This document shows, piece after piece, positions 15,840-24,248 of a stretch of DNA of 37,174 nt (position 1 is its first letter; each line of letters begins with the position of its first letter). Below the pieces are notes generated by a model, which was not told the origin of the DNA, did not search any database, and saw only the letters and a list, made by a program, of their open reading frames with translations. A program made the translations under genes and the position numbers. The stretch is from contig QFQI01000018.1 of assembly GCA_003243195.1 (NCBI GenBank), forward strand, positions 1 through 37,174, written 5' to 3'. The DNA is from Sphingomonas taxi. Its GTDB lineage: Bacteria > Pseudomonadota > Alphaproteobacteria > Sphingomonadales > Sphingomonadaceae.

Positions 15840-16697
15840 TTACTTCCCGAACACGACGGTGCGCGATCCATTGAGCAGCACCCGCGACTGAAGGTGCGCG
15901 GCGACCGCCGTCGCCAGCACGCGGCGCTCGATGTCGCGCCCTTTGCGCACAAGGTCATCGGGGTCGTCGGCGTGGCTGATTGGCACGACGTCCTGATGGA
16001 TGATCGGCCCTTCGTCGAGATCGGCCGTGACATAATGGGCCGTGGCGCCGATCATCTTCACCCCGCGCTCGTGCGCCTGATGATAGGGTTTCGCGCCCTT
16101 GAAGCCCGGCAGGAAGCTGTGGTGGATGTTGATGCACCGTCCCGACAGGAAGGCCGCCAGGTCGTCCGACAGAATCTGCATATACCGGGCCAGCACGACC
16201 AGATCGGCACGCGTTTCCCCGACGATCGCCTTGATCCGCTGCTCCTGCTCCGCCTTGCTGTCCTTCGTGACCGGCAGATGGTGATAGGGCAGGCTTTCCG
16301 GCATCGGGAAGCGGATCGCGGACCGGGGATGGTTGGAGATGATCGCCACCACGTCCATGTCGAGTTCGCCGATGGCATGGCGATACAGCAGGTCGCCCAG
16401 ACAATGATCGAATATGGAGAGCATGATGACGACACGCTGGCGCTCGTCGGCCCCGCGCAACGACCAGTTCATGCCGAATTCGTCGGCCAGCGGACCGAAG
16501 GCTTCCCGGATCGACGGCGCGGTCTCGCCCTCGCCCGGTTCGAAGACCACTCGCATGAAGAAGCGGTTGTTCAGCAGGTCGTCGAACTGTTGCGCTTCCA
16601 CGATGTTCGCGCCCCGGCCGGCAAGCAGGCCCGCCACCCGGGCGACGATGCCGGGCACGTCGGCGCATGACAGGCTAAGCGTGCAAGTTGTGTTCAC
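15840..16697 (-). CDS. purU: PurU, formyltetrahydrofolate deformylase
   Basis: It hydrolyses 10-formyl-THF to formate and THF. I chose the GTG at 16697 because AAGGAG lies six bases before it; the TTG at 16703 would abut the ribosome binding site. The protein has 285 residues. An N-terminal ACT domain (S-C-x-D-V-P-G-I-V-A-R-V-A) is followed by the formyltransferase-like domain with R-Y-M-Q-I-L-S, I-N-I-H-H-S-F-L-P-G-F-K-G, and the C-terminal Y-V-T-A-D-L-D-E-G-P-I-I motif carrying the catalytic Asp. The His and Asn of the N-I-H-H motif are intact. Close to a LigM-like gene, PurU makes sense as the outlet for methyl-THF-derived one-carbon units, as known for ligM and dmt gene clusters. Confidence 0.95.
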   Translation of the reverse strand: MNTTCTLSLSCADVPGIVARVAGLLAGRGANIVEAQQFDDLLNNRFFMRVVFEPGEGETAPSIREAFGPLADEFGMNWSLRGADERQRVVIMLSIFDHCLGDLLYRHAIGELDMDVVAIISNHPRSAIRFPMPESLPYHHLPVTKDSKAEQEQRIKAIVGETRADLVVLARYMQILSDDLAAFLSGRCINIHHSFLPGFKGAKPYHQAHERGVKMIGATAHYVTADLDEGPIIHQDVVPISHADDPDDLVRKGRDIERRVLATAVAAHLQSRVLLNGSRTVVFGK

Positions 16698-16844
16698 GGG
16701 CAACTCCTTTCAGTCGCGCGGCAGGGCGTTTGGTGCACGCCTGGTGAGAGATCCGATGCTGCACATCGGGATGATCGCTCCATCGCAGGCCTGCGGCAGG
16801 TGCGCATCGAGGCGGAGCGCCGCGTCCGGCCGGAACAGCGCCCG

Positions 16845-17333
16845 TCAGCGGCACGCAGGCTCCTCGGTGCGCCAGATGCGCGTCAGCAGCGCACACAGGA
16901 ACTGACGTTCGGCGGGCGACATCCTGTCCTCGAAGAATGCGACGTGGTCGGCGTGGGCGGCGTGAAGCTGCTGCATCAGGGCCATGCCGTCCGCGGTCAG
17001 GGATATCGCCTGCGATCGGCCCGACCTGATGGCCGTATCGCGCTGGATCAGGTTCCGCCGTTCCAGTTCCTGCAGCACCACCGTGATGTTGGCACGGGGT
17101 ATCTCCAGCATCCGTCCCAACTGCGCACCGGATACGTGGGGGTGCTGCTCGATGGTCGCCAGGATAGAGAACTGACCCGGCCGGATGTCGAACGGCTCGA
17201 ACACCTTCAGGAAGTGCTGCAGCATCGCGTTGTTCGCTCCGCGCAGCATGCGTCCGAGCCACTGGTCGACCACCGTGGCACTTGCGGGCTCGCTCGCGCG
17301 CCGCGCCCTTGCCGGGGGAGTGGGTGTCGTCAC
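16845..17333 (-). CDS. MarR family transcriptional regulator
   Basis: A 162-residue winged-helix protein with a GTG start preceded by GGGAG. It has R-P-G-Q-F-S-I-L-A-T-I, then V-S-G-A-Q-L-G-R-M-L-E-I-P-R-A-N-I-T as helix-turn-helix, and the wing with R-S-G-R-S-Q-A-I-S-L-T-A-D-G. Helical dimer segments flank these. It follows the MFS gene by 39 bases on the same strand and precedes purU, so the three may be cotranscribed. MarR regulators in aromatic degradation often sense a substrate or its CoA ester. The palindromes near 15411 and 18590 are candidate targets; none is proven. Confidence 0.9.
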   Translation of the reverse strand: MTTPTPPARARRASEPASATVVDQWLGRMLRGANNAMLQHFLKVFEPFDIRPGQFSILATIEQHPHVSGAQLGRMLEIPRANITVVLQELERRNLIQRDTAIRSGRSQAISLTADGMALMQQLHAAHADHVAFFEDRMSPAERQFLCALLTRIWRTEEPACR

Positions 17334-17372
17334 GTGTTCCGATCTCCCTGCTGCCGATCTTCTGCGTCGCAG

Positions 17373-18557
17373 TCATGGCGTCGCCTGACGATCATGCAAG
17401 GGCACGGCGAGCGACAGCCGGACATAGATCGCCGCGATCAGCAGGCAGATCGCGGCGAAGGCCGCGAGCGCCGGGCCGAGGCCGCCGAGCAGGCGGAGCA
17501 GGAGGAACAGCGGCGGATTGAGGAACTGCCCCACGAAATAGCACCCCGTCCACAACCCCGTCACCCGGCCCTTGCGAGCCTCCGGCGCGTCAGCGACGAC
17601 GGCGCCGAGCAGCGTGGGAATGGTATGGCCAGCACCCAGTCCCGCAAGGCCTGCGGCCAGCGTGATGATCGGCATGCTGGTGCCGACTGCCATGATCGCA
17701 CAGCCGATGCCCATCAGCAGGAACGCAGCGGCAATGCGCGTCGACACCGCGATCCGCGCGAACACCGCCGCGGCCAGCGATCCGAGCGCGGTACCCGTGG
17801 CGCCGACGGCGAGCGACTGGCCGATCGTCGCCGGCCCCGCCCCGGTCCGCTCGGCGATGACGAAACTGGTTTGCAGCACGACGACGTAGAAGCCGATGCT
17901 GGCGAATGTGGTCAGCGCGAGCAGCCACGGGTTGCCGAACGCGGCGGGGGCGGCGGTCGTTTCGATCCGCTTCGGCGGCGGCGCCGTGCCGGCATCCGGT
18001 ACGAACACGAACGCCAGCGGCGCGAGAAGAAGCGCGAAGGCATAGACGAGGAACGGCGTTCGCCACCCGCTCGCCCCCAGTGTGCCGCCGATCAGCGCGA
18101 TGGCGATGCCCAGCAACGTGGCGGAACTGACCTGTGCCGCGATCCAGCGCTGCCGCGTCCGGCCGGAGAACAGCCGGCCGATCAACGTCGTGCTGGCGAT
18201 CATCACCGCTGCCTCCGCGATACCCAGCAGCGCTCTCAAGCCGATGATCGCGTGGAGCGAGTCGGTCCAATACGGCAGGATGCCGACCGCTCCGTAGACC
18301 GCGGTTCCGGCGAGCAGCACCGGCCGCGCACCGACACGATCGGCAGCGGCGCCGAACGGCACGGCCAGCAGTGCGACCGCCAATCCGGGAATGGTTGCCA
18401 CCAGCCCGATCAGCAGATCGACTCGCGGCACGGCGGCGAAATGGTCCCGCATCGCGGGAAGGATGGGCGACAGCACCGCGGAGGCGATGACCGCCAGCCA
18501 GGCGCAGGCGATGAGAACCAGTCCGCCCGCGATCGTCGGCGCCCGCTGCGCTGCCAT
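17373..18557 (-). CDS. MFS transporter (DHA1-like)
   Basis: A 394-residue integral membrane protein with about 12 hydrophobic segments. It has the loop 2-3 motif P-F-G-A-A-A-D-R-V-G-A-R-P and a G-R-L-F-S-G-R-T-R-Q-R-W loop. GGGAG precedes the ATG. The short loops and lack of D-G-x-D in the first helix separate it from the AAHS transporter at 10364, so it may be an exporter or transport a different compound. It is the first gene of the MFS-MarR-purU run and is divergent from the TonB receptor. The substrate is unknown. Confidence 0.85.
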   Translation of the reverse strand: MAAQRAPTIAGGLVLIACAWLAVIASAVLSPILPAMRDHFAAVPRVDLLIGLVATIPGLAVALLAVPFGAAADRVGARPVLLAGTAVYGAVGILPYWTDSLHAIIGLRALLGIAEAAVMIASTTLIGRLFSGRTRQRWIAAQVSSATLLGIAIALIGGTLGASGWRTPFLVYAFALLLAPLAFVFVPDAGTAPPPKRIETTAAPAAFGNPWLLALTTFASIGFYVVVLQTSFVIAERTGAGPATIGQSLAVGATGTALGSLAAAVFARIAVSTRIAAAFLLMGIGCAIMAVGTSMPIITLAAGLAGLGAGHTIPTLLGAVVADAPEARKGRVTGLWTGCYFVGQFLNPPLFLLLRLLGGLGPALAAFAAICLLIAAIYVRLSLAVPLHDRQATP

Positions 18558-18584
18558 CAGCCTCTCCCTGTCACATCATTCGTT

Positions 18585-18604
18585 GTTACGTTACGTATCA
18601 TAAC
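18585..18604. promoter_or_regulatory. Possible operator in front of the MFS-MarR genes
   Basis: GTTACGTTACGTATCATAAC contains a tandem TTACG repeat. Its right 15 bases (GTTACGTATCATAAC) form an imperfect palindrome with five of seven pairs. It sits 28-47 bases before the MFS start codon, a typical place for autoregulation by the MarR protein encoded just downstream. Confidence 0.35.
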
Positions 18605-18866
18605 ATCGCGGCACGGCGCTAGGCTGGATCCACATCAGGGCCAAAGCTTGGTCCCGAAGGTGGCCGAGCGTCGCGCCGGCACATGAGCGGAATCGGCAGG
18701 ACGTGCGCTTGGCGCCAGGGTGTCGACGTAAACGGCGTTCAAATATTGAGGTAAGCATCACACGCCGGTCACGAAATCAATGTCAGATACGCGTGCGCGG
18801 CCACGACTTCCAAGAGGCGGGGCAATGCAAGTCCCTCGCGCGTCGTGAAAATCAGCGTCGTTATCA

Positions 18867-18907
18867 AACAGTGTAAGATTCACCTCGACAGGGTAACGAG
18901 GTATAAC
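18867..18907 (+). promoter_or_regulatory. Promoter and shared motif upstream of the TonB receptor
   Basis: TTCACC (18879-18884) and TATAAC (18902-18907) are separated by 17 bases and fit a housekeeping-type promoter. AACAGTGTAAGA (18867-18878) directly abuts the -35 element and matches the Rieske-operon site AACAGTGTTAGA at 11 of 12 positions. The two sites share the palindromic skeleton C-N2-ACAGTGT-N2-G. Confidence 0.55.
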
Positions 18908-18983
18908 ATAAAGAGAGCTGGGAACCGTGAAAATGCGGACCAGATCGACGCCCACAGAGGCGGATGATGGGGAGGAGCTGGAA

Positions 18984-21347
18984 ATGCGCAGGTGCGTTAC
19001 CCTAGCAATGCCGTCGGCAGCCCTGGTGGCGCTGATCGGTGGCGCGCAGGCTCAGACGGGCGTCGCCGCCGTGGCGGACGCGTCGTCGGCGGGCACTCAG
19101 ACCACGCAGGCGGGCGAACAGCCACCCGAGGCGCAGAGCGCGGGGTTGGCCGATATCGTGGTGACGGCGCAGCGCCGTCAGCAGACGCTGCAGGAGGTGC
19201 CGGTCAGCGTCGCCGTAATCGATGCGAACCTGGTGCAGCAGCAGCACATCACCAACATTTCCGGCCTTGGTGAGATCGTACCCAATCTGGCGATCACGAC
19301 CTCGCCGTTCCAGCCGTTCGTGTCCATACGCGGGCTGGGCTCGGGCGCGGGAACGCGCGCGTTCGAACAGTCGGTCGCGACCTATGTGGACGGCATCTAT
19401 GCCGGCCGGGCCAGCCAGTTCCTCAATCCATTCTTCGACATCGAACGGGTCGAAGTGGTGCGCGGACCGCAAAGCGTGTTGTTCGGCGTGAACGCCATCG
19501 CGGGCGCCATCAACATCGTCAACAAACGGCCCGGGGCCGACCTGGAAGGTTACGTCACCAGCGGCTACGAGATCGAGAACCACGGGTACAATGTGGAAGG
19601 AGGCATCTCCATCCCCGTCTCGTCGACGTTCGGTATCCGGGTCGCCGGCCGGGCGGACCGCGAGGGGCCGTATCTGACGAACAACGTGACGGGGAAGGAG
19701 GAGCCGGACATCCGTTCGCAGATCGGTCGCATCGTCGGCCGCTGGCGGCCGACGAGCGATCTGGACGTGACCCTTGAATACGAACATGCGTTCCGCAAGG
19801 TGGACGGCAACGGCTTTCAGACGGTGTACCTGCCGCTTCTCACCGTCTTCCCCACCAGCGTCGAGGACGGCGTGCTGGATCGGCGCAAGTCGACGCCCGG
19901 CACCGCGAATTTCACACGGCTGAAGACAGACAATGTCACGCTCAACGTCGATTATGCGCTGGGGGGCTTCAACATCCGTTCCGCTTCCGGTTATTCGGCG
20001 TATCGCTTCGCACAGGCGCTGCCGGCCGGATCCGTGCCGACCTATTTCGGCACCGCGGCGGCGGCCGAGAAGTTCCGCCAATTCTATCAGGAAGTGCGGC
20101 TCGAGTCGCCGGACAGCAGCCGGTTCAAGTACCTGATCGGCGGAACCTATTATCATCAGGATCTGCAACTGGATCAGGGCATCGACTTCGACCTGACCGC
20201 CTTTGGCGCGCCGGGCATCACGGCCGCGATCCGCAACGGACTGGACCAGGATACCGACGCGGTATCGGTTTTCGCGCAGGGAACGTTCGACTTCACGGAC
20301 GCGCTCGGCATCACCGCCGGCGCCCGCTACAGTTCCATCAGGAAACAGGCGGATTACGTCATCGCGCCGACGGCTGCGGGCCAGCCGCTCAGCGGCTACA
20401 CGTTCGTGCCCGCCAGTGCGTTCATCCTGCGGAATCTGGGCTATTTCAGCTACGTCGATCCTGCCGTACCCGCCACGGTGCGCGCGTCGCTGTACGAGCG
20501 ATCGCGACGGTTCAACGCGTTCAATCCCGCGATCAGCCTCAATTACAAACCGTCGCGTCAGACCTCCGTCTATGCGAGCTTCACCACCGGAACGAAGGCG
20601 GGCGGCTTTAACGACCAGGAGAAGACGGGCGTCGCGCCGGAGAACGGCCTTATCGGCGACAGCTTCGAATATGATGCGGAAAAGGCCCGCAACTTCGAGC
20701 TGGGCGGCAAGTTCGGCTCGCGCACCTTTCGCTTCAATGTCGCGGCCTTCTATTCCAAGTACCGCGATCTCCAGGCGTCGCAGGCCACGCAGAACGGCAG
20801 CATCCGTACCACCAATGCGGCATCCGCGACCGCGAAGGGGATCGAGCTTGACGCCACCATATTGCTCACGCCGCGCCTGACGCTGAGCGGGGATTTCGCC
20901 TATATCCACGCGCGCTACGACGATTACCCCGGTTCGGGCTGCATCATCACGCTGACGTCGCAGGCGTGCGATCCCGCCGCGCAGAATGCCCGCGGCGGCC
21001 GGCTCGACGCGGTGCCGGATTTCACGGGCAGCGCCAATCTGGCCTATGTCGTTCCCCTGTCCGAGCGGTGGGAATTGCGCAGCCGCGGCCGGGCCTATTA
21101 CAATGATGGCGCGCAATACCAGTCGAACCAGGATCCGATCGACCGGACCCCGCACTATTGGTTCCTGGACGCCTATCTGACGCTGGCGCAGCGGGAGAAA
21201 GGCTTCTCCTTCTCCGTGTCGGGCCGCAATCTCACCAACAAGCTCGCACGCGGCTTCAGTGCGCCGGCGGCGACGCCGTTGTTCGGCCACCAGTCCTATA
21301 TCCTGCCAACCCGGACGATCTTCCTCGATGCCCGCTTCGACTTCTAG
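18984..21347 (+). CDS. TonB-dependent outer membrane receptor
   Basis: I chose the ATG at 18984 because GGGGAGGAG lies eight bases before it and a signal peptide starts there (M-R-R-C-V-T-L-A-M then a hydrophobic stretch, likely cleaved after A-Q-A near residue 23). The protein has 787 residues. A TonB-box-like D-I-V-V-T-A-Q-R-R follows near residue 55, then the plug domain with V-S-V-A-V-I-D, S-I-R-G-L-G and V-E-V-V-R-G-P-Q-S-V-L-F-G. A beta-barrel region ends with the aromatic terminus D-A-R-F-D-F. It resembles the large sphingomonad receptor family thought to take up plant- or lignin-derived compounds. It heads the plus-strand run with SDR and LigM-like genes, so uptake of their substrate across the outer membrane is the natural reading. 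Confidence 0.93.
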   Translation: MRRCVTLAMPSAALVALIGGAQAQTGVAAVADASSAGTQTTQAGEQPPEAQSAGLADIVVTAQRRQQTLQEVPVSVAVIDANLVQQQHITNISGLGEIVPNLAITTSPFQPFVSIRGLGSGAGTRAFEQSVATYVDGIYAGRASQFLNPFFDIERVEVVRGPQSVLFGVNAIAGAINIVNKRPGADLEGYVTSGYEIENHGYNVEGGISIPVSSTFGIRVAGRADREGPYLTNNVTGKEEPDIRSQIGRIVGRWRPTSDLDVTLEYEHAFRKVDGNGFQTVYLPLLTVFPTSVEDGVLDRRKSTPGTANFTRLKTDNVTLNVDYALGGFNIRSASGYSAYRFAQALPAGSVPTYFGTAAAAEKFRQFYQEVRLESPDSSRFKYLIGGTYYHQDLQLDQGIDFDLTAFGAPGITAAIRNGLDQDTDAVSVFAQGTFDFTDALGITAGARYSSIRKQADYVIAPTAAGQPLSGYTFVPASAFILRNLGYFSYVDPAVPATVRASLYERSRRFNAFNPAISLNYKPSRQTSVYASFTTGTKAGGFNDQEKTGVAPENGLIGDSFEYDAEKARNFELGGKFGSRTFRFNVAAFYSKYRDLQASQATQNGSIRTTNAASATAKGIELDATILLTPRLTLSGDFAYIHARYDDYPGSGCIITLTSQACDPAAQNARGGRLDAVPDFTGSANLAYVVPLSERWELRSRGRAYYNDGAQYQSNQDPIDRTPHYWFLDAYLTLAQREKGFSFSVSGRNLTNKLARGFSAPAATPLFGHQSYILPTRTIFLDARFDF

Positions 21348-21371
21348 GCCTGCGCACGGAGTCGCCCTGAG

Positions 21372-22043
21372 ATGAGCGATCCCTCACAGATCCGGGTCGC
21401 CGTCATCGGTGCCACGGGCTTCGTCGGCGCGCCGATCGCGGCGGAAGCGGCGCGGCGCGGGCATGCGGTGACGCGGATCAGCCGGTCGGTGCGCGACGGG
21501 GAGGGCGGCGGCCGCTCGGTCGCGCTCGACGTGTTCGACGAAGCGGCGCTTGCCGAAAGCCTGGTGGACCACGACGTGGTCGTTCACGCCTACAATCCCG
21601 GGCGGGGTTCCACCGCACCGGACGTGTACGACACGTTCGTCGCCGGCCACCGCGCGATCATCGCGGCGACGCTGGCCGCGAGGATCCCGCGGCTGCTTTG
21701 CGTGGGCGGGGCGGGGAGCCTGCTCACCCGCTCCGGCATACCGCTGCTGGAGTCGGACGAATGGCCGCGCCAGTTCGACATCTACCGGCCCAGCATCATG
21801 GCGACGCGGGAGCTCTACTACCTCCTGCGGGACACGCCGGCCGCGCTCGACTGGGTGTTCCTCGCGCCGGCGAGCATGCTGACCGAGGAGGCGCCGTGCG
21901 GCGACTATCGGATCGGCACCGACCATCTCCTCTACGACAGCAACGGCGATAGCCGCATCGCGGTCGGGGACTATGCGGCGGCGATGATCGACGAGTTGGA
22001 ACGACCGCGCCACCACCGCCAGCGCTTCACCGTCGGATATTGA
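21372..22043 (+). CDS. NAD(P)-binding oxidoreductase/epimerase-like protein
   Basis: A 223-residue Rossmann protein with G-A-T-G-F-V-G at residues 13-19. It has V-V-V-H-A-Y-N-P-G-R-G and then an R-L-L-C-V-G-G-A-G-S-L segment. A central Y-R-P-S-I-M-A-T-R-E region and L-D-W-V-F-L-A-P-A follow. This fits the NAD(P)H-binding (NmrA/YwnB-like) group rather than classical SDRs, as there is no Y-x3-K after the expected serine. It begins 24 bases after the receptor gene. Reductase, epimerase or regulatory roles are all possible; no substrate is evident. Confidence 0.8.
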   Translation: MSDPSQIRVAVIGATGFVGAPIAAEAARRGHAVTRISRSVRDGEGGGRSVALDVFDEAALAESLVDHDVVVHAYNPGRGSTAPDVYDTFVAGHRAIIAATLAARIPRLLCVGGAGSLLTRSGIPLLESDEWPRQFDIYRPSIMATRELYYLLRDTPAALDWVFLAPASMLTEEAPCGDYRIGTDHLLYDSNGDSRIAVGDYAAAMIDELERPRHHRQRFTVGY

Positions 22044-22054
22044 GGAGCAAGCGG

Positions 22055-22906
22055 ATGCCGATCAGGACATACGAAGGGGCGGCCTGCGTGGTGACGGGGG
22101 CCGCGGCGGGGATCGGACGGGCGCTGGCCGATGCGCTGGTCGCGCGCGGCGCGCGCGTGGTCCTTGCCGACATCGACGGCGCGGGACTGGAACGTGCCGC
22201 GGCCGAACTCGGGGCGCCCTCCCGGCGTACCGACGTGTCCCGGCCCGAGGAACTGGTGGCGCTCGCCCGTTTTGCCGAGGATCAGGTCGGCACCGTCGAC
22301 CTGCTGTGCAACAACGCCGGGGTCGGGCGCTATGCCGGCTACGACCATCTCACGCCGCGCGACTGGCAGTGGATGATGGACGTCAACTTCTGGGGCATCC
22401 ATCACGGGATCACGGCCTTCCTGCCGGGGATGCGCCGCACCGGCAATGGTCACATCCTGAACACCGTGTCGTTGCAGGGGCTGTTCGTGTTTCCGGCGAG
22501 CGCCGCGTACGCCGCGTCCAAATACGCCGCGCTCGCCCTGACGGAAGCGCTCGATCTCGAACTTCGCGAAGAGGGTGGCACGATCGGGATCACGGCCTTC
22601 TGCCCCGGACCGGTCGCCACCGACATCGCGACCAGCGGCGACCGGCGCTCGGAGCGATACGGCAGCGTTCAGGCGAGTGGGTCCGACCCGATCGGGGAGG
22701 CGACGCTCCGCATGCTGGGGAGCGTGCCGCTGATGCCCGCCGCGGTTGCGGCCGATGCCGCGCTGGCGGCGGTGGAGCGCGGCGAGTTCTGGGCCTTCAG
22801 CCATCCGGACCTGCTCGATCCGGTTCGGGCGCGCAGCTCCGCGATCGAGGCGGCTGCGGCGCGATCCCTCGCATCTCCGAACATCACGCATCCGACCGGG
22901 AGGTAG
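22055..22906 (+). CDS. SDR family oxidoreductase
   Basis: A 283-residue classical SDR from the ATG at 22055, eight bases after GAGGAG; a TTG five codons earlier is disfavoured. The cofactor motif T-G-A-A-A-G-I-G is at 14-21, N-N-A-G-V-G at about 87-92, and the catalytic set is Ser139, Tyr152, Lys156 (Y-A-A-S-K). The C-terminal extension past the core is longer than in FabG-like proteins and lacks membrane character. It lies between the NAD(P)-binding protein and the LigM-like gene with gaps of 11 and 3 bases, so it is surely cotranscribed. It likely oxidises an alcohol or reduces a ketone of the same compound. Confidence 0.9.
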   Translation: MPIRTYEGAACVVTGAAAGIGRALADALVARGARVVLADIDGAGLERAAAELGAPSRRTDVSRPEELVALARFAEDQVGTVDLLCNNAGVGRYAGYDHLTPRDWQWMMDVNFWGIHHGITAFLPGMRRTGNGHILNTVSLQGLFVFPASAAYAASKYAALALTEALDLELREEGGTIGITAFCPGPVATDIATSGDRRSERYGSVQASGSDPIGEATLRMLGSVPLMPAAVAADAALAAVERGEFWAFSHPDLLDPVRARSSAIEAAAARSLASPNITHPTGR

Positions 22907-22909
22907 ACC

Positions 22910-24205
22910 ATGTCCACGCCGTTCACCGAGACCCATGGCTTCCCCTATTACGATGAACCGGCGACCTACGTCACCGTGGGTGGCCGCCTGCGGCAGTGGG
23001 AGCATAGCGGCTGGAAGCCTGAAAGCCTGTCGTGGAAGGAGAGCTGCTACATTCACACCGGTCTGTCGGGACCGGTCGTCTGCGTCGACGGGCCGGATGC
23101 CGACGCGTTCATCGCCTATCTGTCCACCAACAGCCTCAAGACCTTCCCCGAGGGCACGATGCGGCATGCCGTGATGTGTACCGACGACGGGCTGGTCGCC
23201 GCGCACGGCATCCTGCAGCGCTACGACAACGGCCTCTACCGCCATTATGCCGCAGGGCCGTGGGCGTTGTACAAGGCGTTGACGGGTCAATGGAATGTCC
23301 GTGCCTGGATGGAGGACATGTACCTCACCCAGATCGCCGGTCCGAAATCACGCGAGGCACTGGAACGTGCCAGCGGCGAGGATCTCGGCGACATCGCCTT
23401 CCTGCGCTATCGACGCATCACGATCGCGGGCAAGGATGTCGAGGTGGGGCGCATCGGCATGTCGGGCAATCTCGCCTATGAGGTGCGCGGGCCGATCGAG
23501 GACGGCGCGGCGGTGTACGATGCCATCTACCAGAGCAATCGCGAGATCGGCATCGAACGGCTGGGCTGGCGCACCTATCTGGTCAATCACGTGGAAGGCG
23601 GGTTCCCGCAGGCCAACTGGACGTTCGGCATGGCGATGATCCACGATCCGGATTTCCGCGCCTGGGTGGGCGAGGGGCATTTCGCGCTGCATCCGCAGGT
23701 CACCGGCAGCGTCGATCCCGCCGACACGCGCGCGCGATTGCGCAATCCGTTCGAGGTGAACTGGGGCAGCGCCGTGAAGTTCGATCACGATTTCCTCGGC
23801 CGCGCCGCGCTCGAGCGGATCAAGGCCGATCCGAAGCAACGACGCACCGTCACGCTGCGCTGGAACGCCGAGGACGTGATCGACATCTTCGCCTCGCTCT
23901 ACCGCGAGGGGGAGGAGTATCGCACCATGGACCTGCCGAGCTCGCCGACATGGGCGCACGGTTTGATGGAGCATGCGGACCGCGTGTTGCTGGACGGCGC
24001 GCTCGTCGGCGTCTCGTCGGGATCGATCTACAGCTATTACTTCCGCGAGAACCTCTCGATGGGGTGCATCGATCAGGATCTCGCCGTGCCCGGTACCGAG
24101 CTTGTCGTGCAATGGGGCGATCACGGCCGCCGCCTCAAGGACGTGCGCGTCACCGTGGACCGGTTTCCCTATCTCACCGAGGGCCGCAACAGCGGCGCGG
24201 CCTGA
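22910..24205 (+). CDS. LigM/DesA-like THF-dependent aryl O-demethylase (GcvT fold)
   Basis: A 431-residue GcvT/aminomethyltransferase-fold protein. The C-terminal half corresponds well to sphingomonad LigM (vanillate/3-O-methylgallate O-demethylase): V-K-F-D-H-D-F-L-G-R at about 289-298 (LigM has the same with I for L), then V-T-L-R-W-N-A-E-D, I-F-A-S-L, D-L-P, and I-D-x-x-x-x-x-P-G-T-E-L. Glycine-cleavage GcvT proteins are usually shorter, and no gcvH or gcvP is nearby. LigM, DesA and the dicamba methyltransferase Dmt transfer an aryl methyl group to THF, giving 5-methyl-THF and a phenol. The same reaction on another methoxylated compound is inferred. PurU across the TonB gene supports the one-carbon link; metF and folD are not in the window. 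Confidence 0.85.
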   Translation: MSTPFTETHGFPYYDEPATYVTVGGRLRQWEHSGWKPESLSWKESCYIHTGLSGPVVCVDGPDADAFIAYLSTNSLKTFPEGTMRHAVMCTDDGLVAAHGILQRYDNGLYRHYAAGPWALYKALTGQWNVRAWMEDMYLTQIAGPKSREALERASGEDLGDIAFLRYRRITIAGKDVEVGRIGMSGNLAYEVRGPIEDGAAVYDAIYQSNREIGIERLGWRTYLVNHVEGGFPQANWTFGMAMIHDPDFRAWVGEGHFALHPQVTGSVDPADTRARLRNPFEVNWGSAVKFDHDFLGRAALERIKADPKQRRTVTLRWNAEDVIDIFASLYREGEEYRTMDLPSSPTWAHGLMEHADRVLLDGALVGVSSGSIYSYYFRENLSMGCIDQDLAVPGTELVVQWGDHGRRLKDVRVTVDRFPYLTEGRNSGAA

Positions 24206-24248
24206 GCCGCCGCCCCTTCTGGAACATCGGATCGAAGGAGACGCGGGA

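Larger units (their letters stand above)
18558..18983. other. Divergent control region between MFS and TonB receptor genes
   Basis: This 426-base region holds no convincing gene. Next to the MFS gene lies an imperfect palindrome with repeated CGTAA units (18585-18604). Next to the receptor lie the AACAGTGT-type motif and a probable promoter (18867-18907). A 5' leader of about 70 bases then precedes the receptor start. The middle part (18610-18860) shows nothing recognisable. Confidence 0.5.

Noticed and set aside
16800..18686. Plus-strand open frame of about 628 codons over MarR and MFS genes
   Set aside because: The translation is an Arg/Gln/Gly/Asp-rich string typical of antisense frames in high-G+C DNA; both minus-strand genes have clear motifs.
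19002..21290. Minus-strand open frame of about 762 codons inside the TonB receptor gene
   Set aside because: Antisense shadow of a gene with an unmistakable plug and barrel; the translation has no motifs.
22910..24205. Assignment as glycine-cleavage T-protein (gcvT)
   Set aside because: The protein is longer than GcvT, lacks gcvH/gcvP neighbours, and its C-terminal half follows the LigM pattern instead.
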